From: Thermoflexales bacterium
GTDB lineage: Bacteria; Chloroflexota; Anaerolineae; B4-G1; DUEL01
Direction of reading: 5' to 3'
Assembly: GCA_014360895.1 (NCBI GenBank)
Contig: JACIWQ010000027.1
Span: forward strand, 1 to 32,595
Length of the DNA: 32,595 nucleotides
In this document: positions 30,741 through 32,595 of the stretch, piece after piece
Numbering within the stretch: the stretch's first letter is position 1
Layout: every line of letters starts with the position of its first letter
Notes under the pieces: generated by a model
What the model was told of the DNA's origin: nothing
Databases searched by the model: none
Seen by the model: the letters and a program-made list of their open reading frames with translations, nothing else
Translations under genes and position numbers: made by a program

Positions 30741-32423
30741 ATGCCCATCGGCGCCTTTACCTTTGTCCTGCATAGCCATCTGCCCTACTGCCGGATGGCC
30801 GGCCGCTGGCCCCACGGCGAGGAGTGGATCCACGAGGCGATGGCCGAGACTTACATCCCCCTCCTCAACGCCCTCACGGACCTCCACGAGGAGGGAGTGC
30901 CCGTCCATCTGACCCTGGGGCTCACGCCCATTCTCTGCGAGCAACTGGCGGACCCCCTGGTCCAGGACCACTTTGAGGCCTACGTAGAAGAGCGTATTCA
31001 GGCTGCCGAGGCGGACATCCCCCGCTTCCAGGAAGAGGGGAATCCCCACGCGGCGTACCTGGCCTCCTTCTACCGGAACTGGTACTCGGGCCTGCTGGAC
31101 GCCTTCCGCCAGCGGTACGGGCGGGACCTCCTGGGCGGCTTCCGGCGCCTGCAGGATGCGGGGGTGATAGAAATCATCACCTCCGCTGCCACCCACGGCT
31201 ACCTCCCCCTCCTGGGCACCGACGCGGCGGTCCGGGGGCAACTGAAAGCGGGTATTGCCTCCTACCGCCGGCTCTTGGGACGGGCCCCCCGGGCCATCTG
31301 GCTCCCGGAGTGCGCCTACCGCCCCGCGTACATCGCCCCCGACGGTACCGTCCGTGCCGGGATAGAGACCCTGCTGGCCGACGAGGGGCTGGGTTGCTTC
31401 TTTGTGGAGACCCACGCCATTGAGGGCGGGCGTCCGGTGGGAAAGGCGGCAGGGGAGGCCATCGGCCCCTACGGCGCCATTGTCCGCCGCTACGTCCTCC
31501 CGCTGGAGGAACTGGCCGTGCCGGAGAAGCCCCGCACCACCTACCGGCCCTACTACGTCGTCAACACCACGCCCGGCGTGGAGCGGGAGCACTCCGGTGT
31601 CGCCGCCATCGGCCGCAACAACCGGACCGGCATGCAGGTCTGGTCCGCCGATTGGGGCTATCCCGGTGACTTTGACTACCGGGAGTTCCACAAGAAAGAC
31701 CATCGCTCCGGCCTCCAGTACTGGCGGGTTACCGGCGCGCGGGTGGATCTGGCCTTCAAGGACTGGTACCACCCGGACTGGGCCCAGTACAAGGTCCGGG
31801 AGCACGCCCGCCACTTCGCCTGGCTGGTGACCGACCTGCTGGAGCAATATCACGCCGAGACCGGGGGGTTCGGCCTGATTGCCTCCAACTACGACACCGA
31901 ACTCTTCGGCCACTGGTGGTTTGAGGGGGTGGACTGGATTCGGGAGGTCCTGCGGTTGCTGGCCGCTTCCGACCGGGTGGCGCTGACCACGGCGAGCCAG
32001 TACCTGGAGGCCCATCCGCCGGAGGAGGTCCTGGCGATTCCGGAGAGTTCCTGGGGCCTGGGCGGCGGCCACTGGACCTGGGACAATCCGGAGACTCACT
32101 GGATGTGGACGCCCATCCACGAGTGCGAGGCGCGGATGACCCGGCTGGCGCGCGAAAAGGCAGAGAGCGCGACGGCCGACGAGACCTTCGTCCTCCACCA
32201 GGCGGCGCGGGAACTCCTGCTCCTGGAGGCCTCGGATTGGCCCTTCCTGGTCACGACGGGGCAGGCGCGGGAGTACGCGATCCAGCGTTTCACCGCCCAC
32301 GTGGAGCGCTTTGAGAAATTGGTCGCCAGCGTGGAATCGGGCCGCCCCGACCGCGCCTTAGCGGAGGAACTCTGGGAACTGGATAAGGTGTTCCCGGATG
32401 TGGATTTCCGGTGGTGGGGGTAG
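30741..32423 (+). CDS. GH57 family 1,4-alpha-glucan branching enzyme
   Basis: A 560-residue GH57 protein. It has the N-terminal 'FTFVLHSHLPYCRMAGRWPHGEEW' (split; first GH57 region with HSHLPY), 'IWLPECAYRP' with the nucleophile candidate Glu190, and 'NYDTELFGHWWFEGVDW' with the acid/base candidate Asp385; the C-terminal helical domain follows. These motifs match branching enzymes of the Thermus/Thermococcus type rather than GH57 amylases. The enzyme would cleave alpha-1,4 bonds and make alpha-1,6 branches during glycogen synthesis. The ATG at 30741 follows AGGAGGCCCC, 13 bp after the lipA-cupin stop, so it is probably cotranscribed. Length is normal for the family. Confidence 0.92.
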   Translation: MPIGAFTFVLHSHLPYCRMAGRWPHGEEWIHEAMAETYIPLLNALTDLHEEGVPVHLTLGLTPILCEQLADPLVQDHFEAYVEERIQAAEADIPRFQEEGNPHAAYLASFYRNWYSGLLDAFRQRYGRDLLGGFRRLQDAGVIEIITSAATHGYLPLLGTDAAVRGQLKAGIASYRRLLGRAPRAIWLPECAYRPAYIAPDGTVRAGIETLLADEGLGCFFVETHAIEGGRPVGKAAGEAIGPYGAIVRRYVLPLEELAVPEKPRTTYRPYYVVNTTPGVEREHSGVAAIGRNNRTGMQVWSADWGYPGDFDYREFHKKDHRSGLQYWRVTGARVDLAFKDWYHPDWAQYKVREHARHFAWLVTDLLEQYHAETGGFGLIASNYDTELFGHWWFEGVDWIREVLRLLAASDRVALTTASQYLEAHPPEEVLAIPESSWGLGGGHWTWDNPETHWMWTPIHECEARMTRLAREKAESATADETFVLHQAARELLLLEASDWPFLVTTGQAREYAIQRFTAHVERFEKLVASVESGRPDRALAEELWELDKVFPDVDFRWWG

Positions 32424-32560
32424 CGCCGATTGGAAATCGGTCTGCTTGGGCCTTCGGCCTTGCGTCCGCCTGCGCGGACGCAGAGGCCACCCATCGGCGA
32501 AGGCCGACTGTTGGCCGCAGGTCCAAGGAGGCTGACTTCTTGCAACTTGAAAAATTAATC
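32424..32560. other. Noncoding tail with small palindromes
   Basis: No supportable gene. TGCGTCCGC (32461-32469) and GCGGACGCA (32474-32482) form a 9-bp stem, preceded by GGCCTTCGGCC. Interspersed GATTGGAAATCGG and CGGCGAAGGCCG look like dispersed-repeat debris. Confidence 0.4.
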
Positions 32561-32578
32561 CGGCAATCTGCCGTTTTT
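32561..32578 (+). terminator. Weak rho-independent terminator candidate after the GH57 gene
   Basis: CGGCA and TGCCG pair around an ATC loop (32561-32573), followed by five T. The stem is short, so confidence is moderate. It would end the bifunctional nuclease-to-GH57 transcript. The last bases of the window (CCCTCACCCCTCCCC) resemble the start of a pyrimidine-rich hairpin repeat like that at 7196-7232. Confidence 0.45.
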
Positions 32579-32595
32579 CGCCCTCACCCCTCCCC

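Overview
The window is a GC-rich chromosomal segment with short, co-directional operons and good sigma70-type promoters. It most likely comes from an anaerobic, possibly thermophilic Chloroflexota (Anaerolineae-like) bacterium. That assignment is an inference from gene content: a rubredoxin/rubrerythrin oxygen-defence operon, a ferredoxin-linked 2-oxoacid oxidoreductase, a GH57 branching enzyme, a GT39-like membrane glycosyltransferase with a beta-rich tail, and many short intergenic repeats. No rRNA or tRNA gene and no CRISPR array were seen.

Layout. 1-7056 (minus): a 3'-truncated peptide-type ABC transporter substrate-binding lipoprotein with its own promoter, and a sucC-sucD-DUF917-M29-like-M29-like operon. 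7057-7406: a noncoding stretch holding the sucC promoter, a MITE-like element and a promoter for a Lit/DUF1461 membrane protein (plus). 8087-10130 (minus): prfA and a PfkB kinase. 10298-12310 (plus): an SRPBCC protein, a Nif3-like protein and an AT-richer DUF3592 protein. 12484-22567 (minus): a long transcription unit vorD-vorB-[TPR-KAP NTPase]-vorA-vorC-ald-CoA transferase-GT39. 22577-24447: a four-helix-bundle (S23/bAvd) gene between two heptamer-repeat arrays, then an RmlA-type nucleotidyltransferase. 24502-26932 (minus): rubredoxin, NADH:rubredoxin reductase-like flavoprotein, rubrerythrin and a ferritin-like protein. 27123-32423 (plus): bifunctional nuclease, dnaB, DUF4870, a lipA-cupin fusion and a GH57 glucan branching enzyme.

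How the genes may work together (inference). A peptide-binding lipoprotein, two M29-like proteins, alanine dehydrogenase, a branched-chain-type 2-oxoacid:ferredoxin oxidoreductase, a family I CoA transferase and a succinyl-CoA synthetase-type ligase fit peptide and amino-acid fermentation: 2-oxoacids are oxidised to acyl-CoA with reduction of ferredoxin, and the thioester is then cashed in as ATP or swapped between acids.

The most striking structure is five intergenic tandem arrays with an exact 7-bp period (8, 10, 15, 43 and 11 units; 87 in total, with no indel seen). In four arrays the terminal unit contains the stop codon of the preceding gene; the fifth ends 6 nt from one. Two of the arrays flank the four-helix-bundle gene. 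The second striking feature is a translationally coupled TPR/KAP-NTPase pair of visibly lower GC, inserted between the alpha and beta subunit genes of the oxidoreductase.
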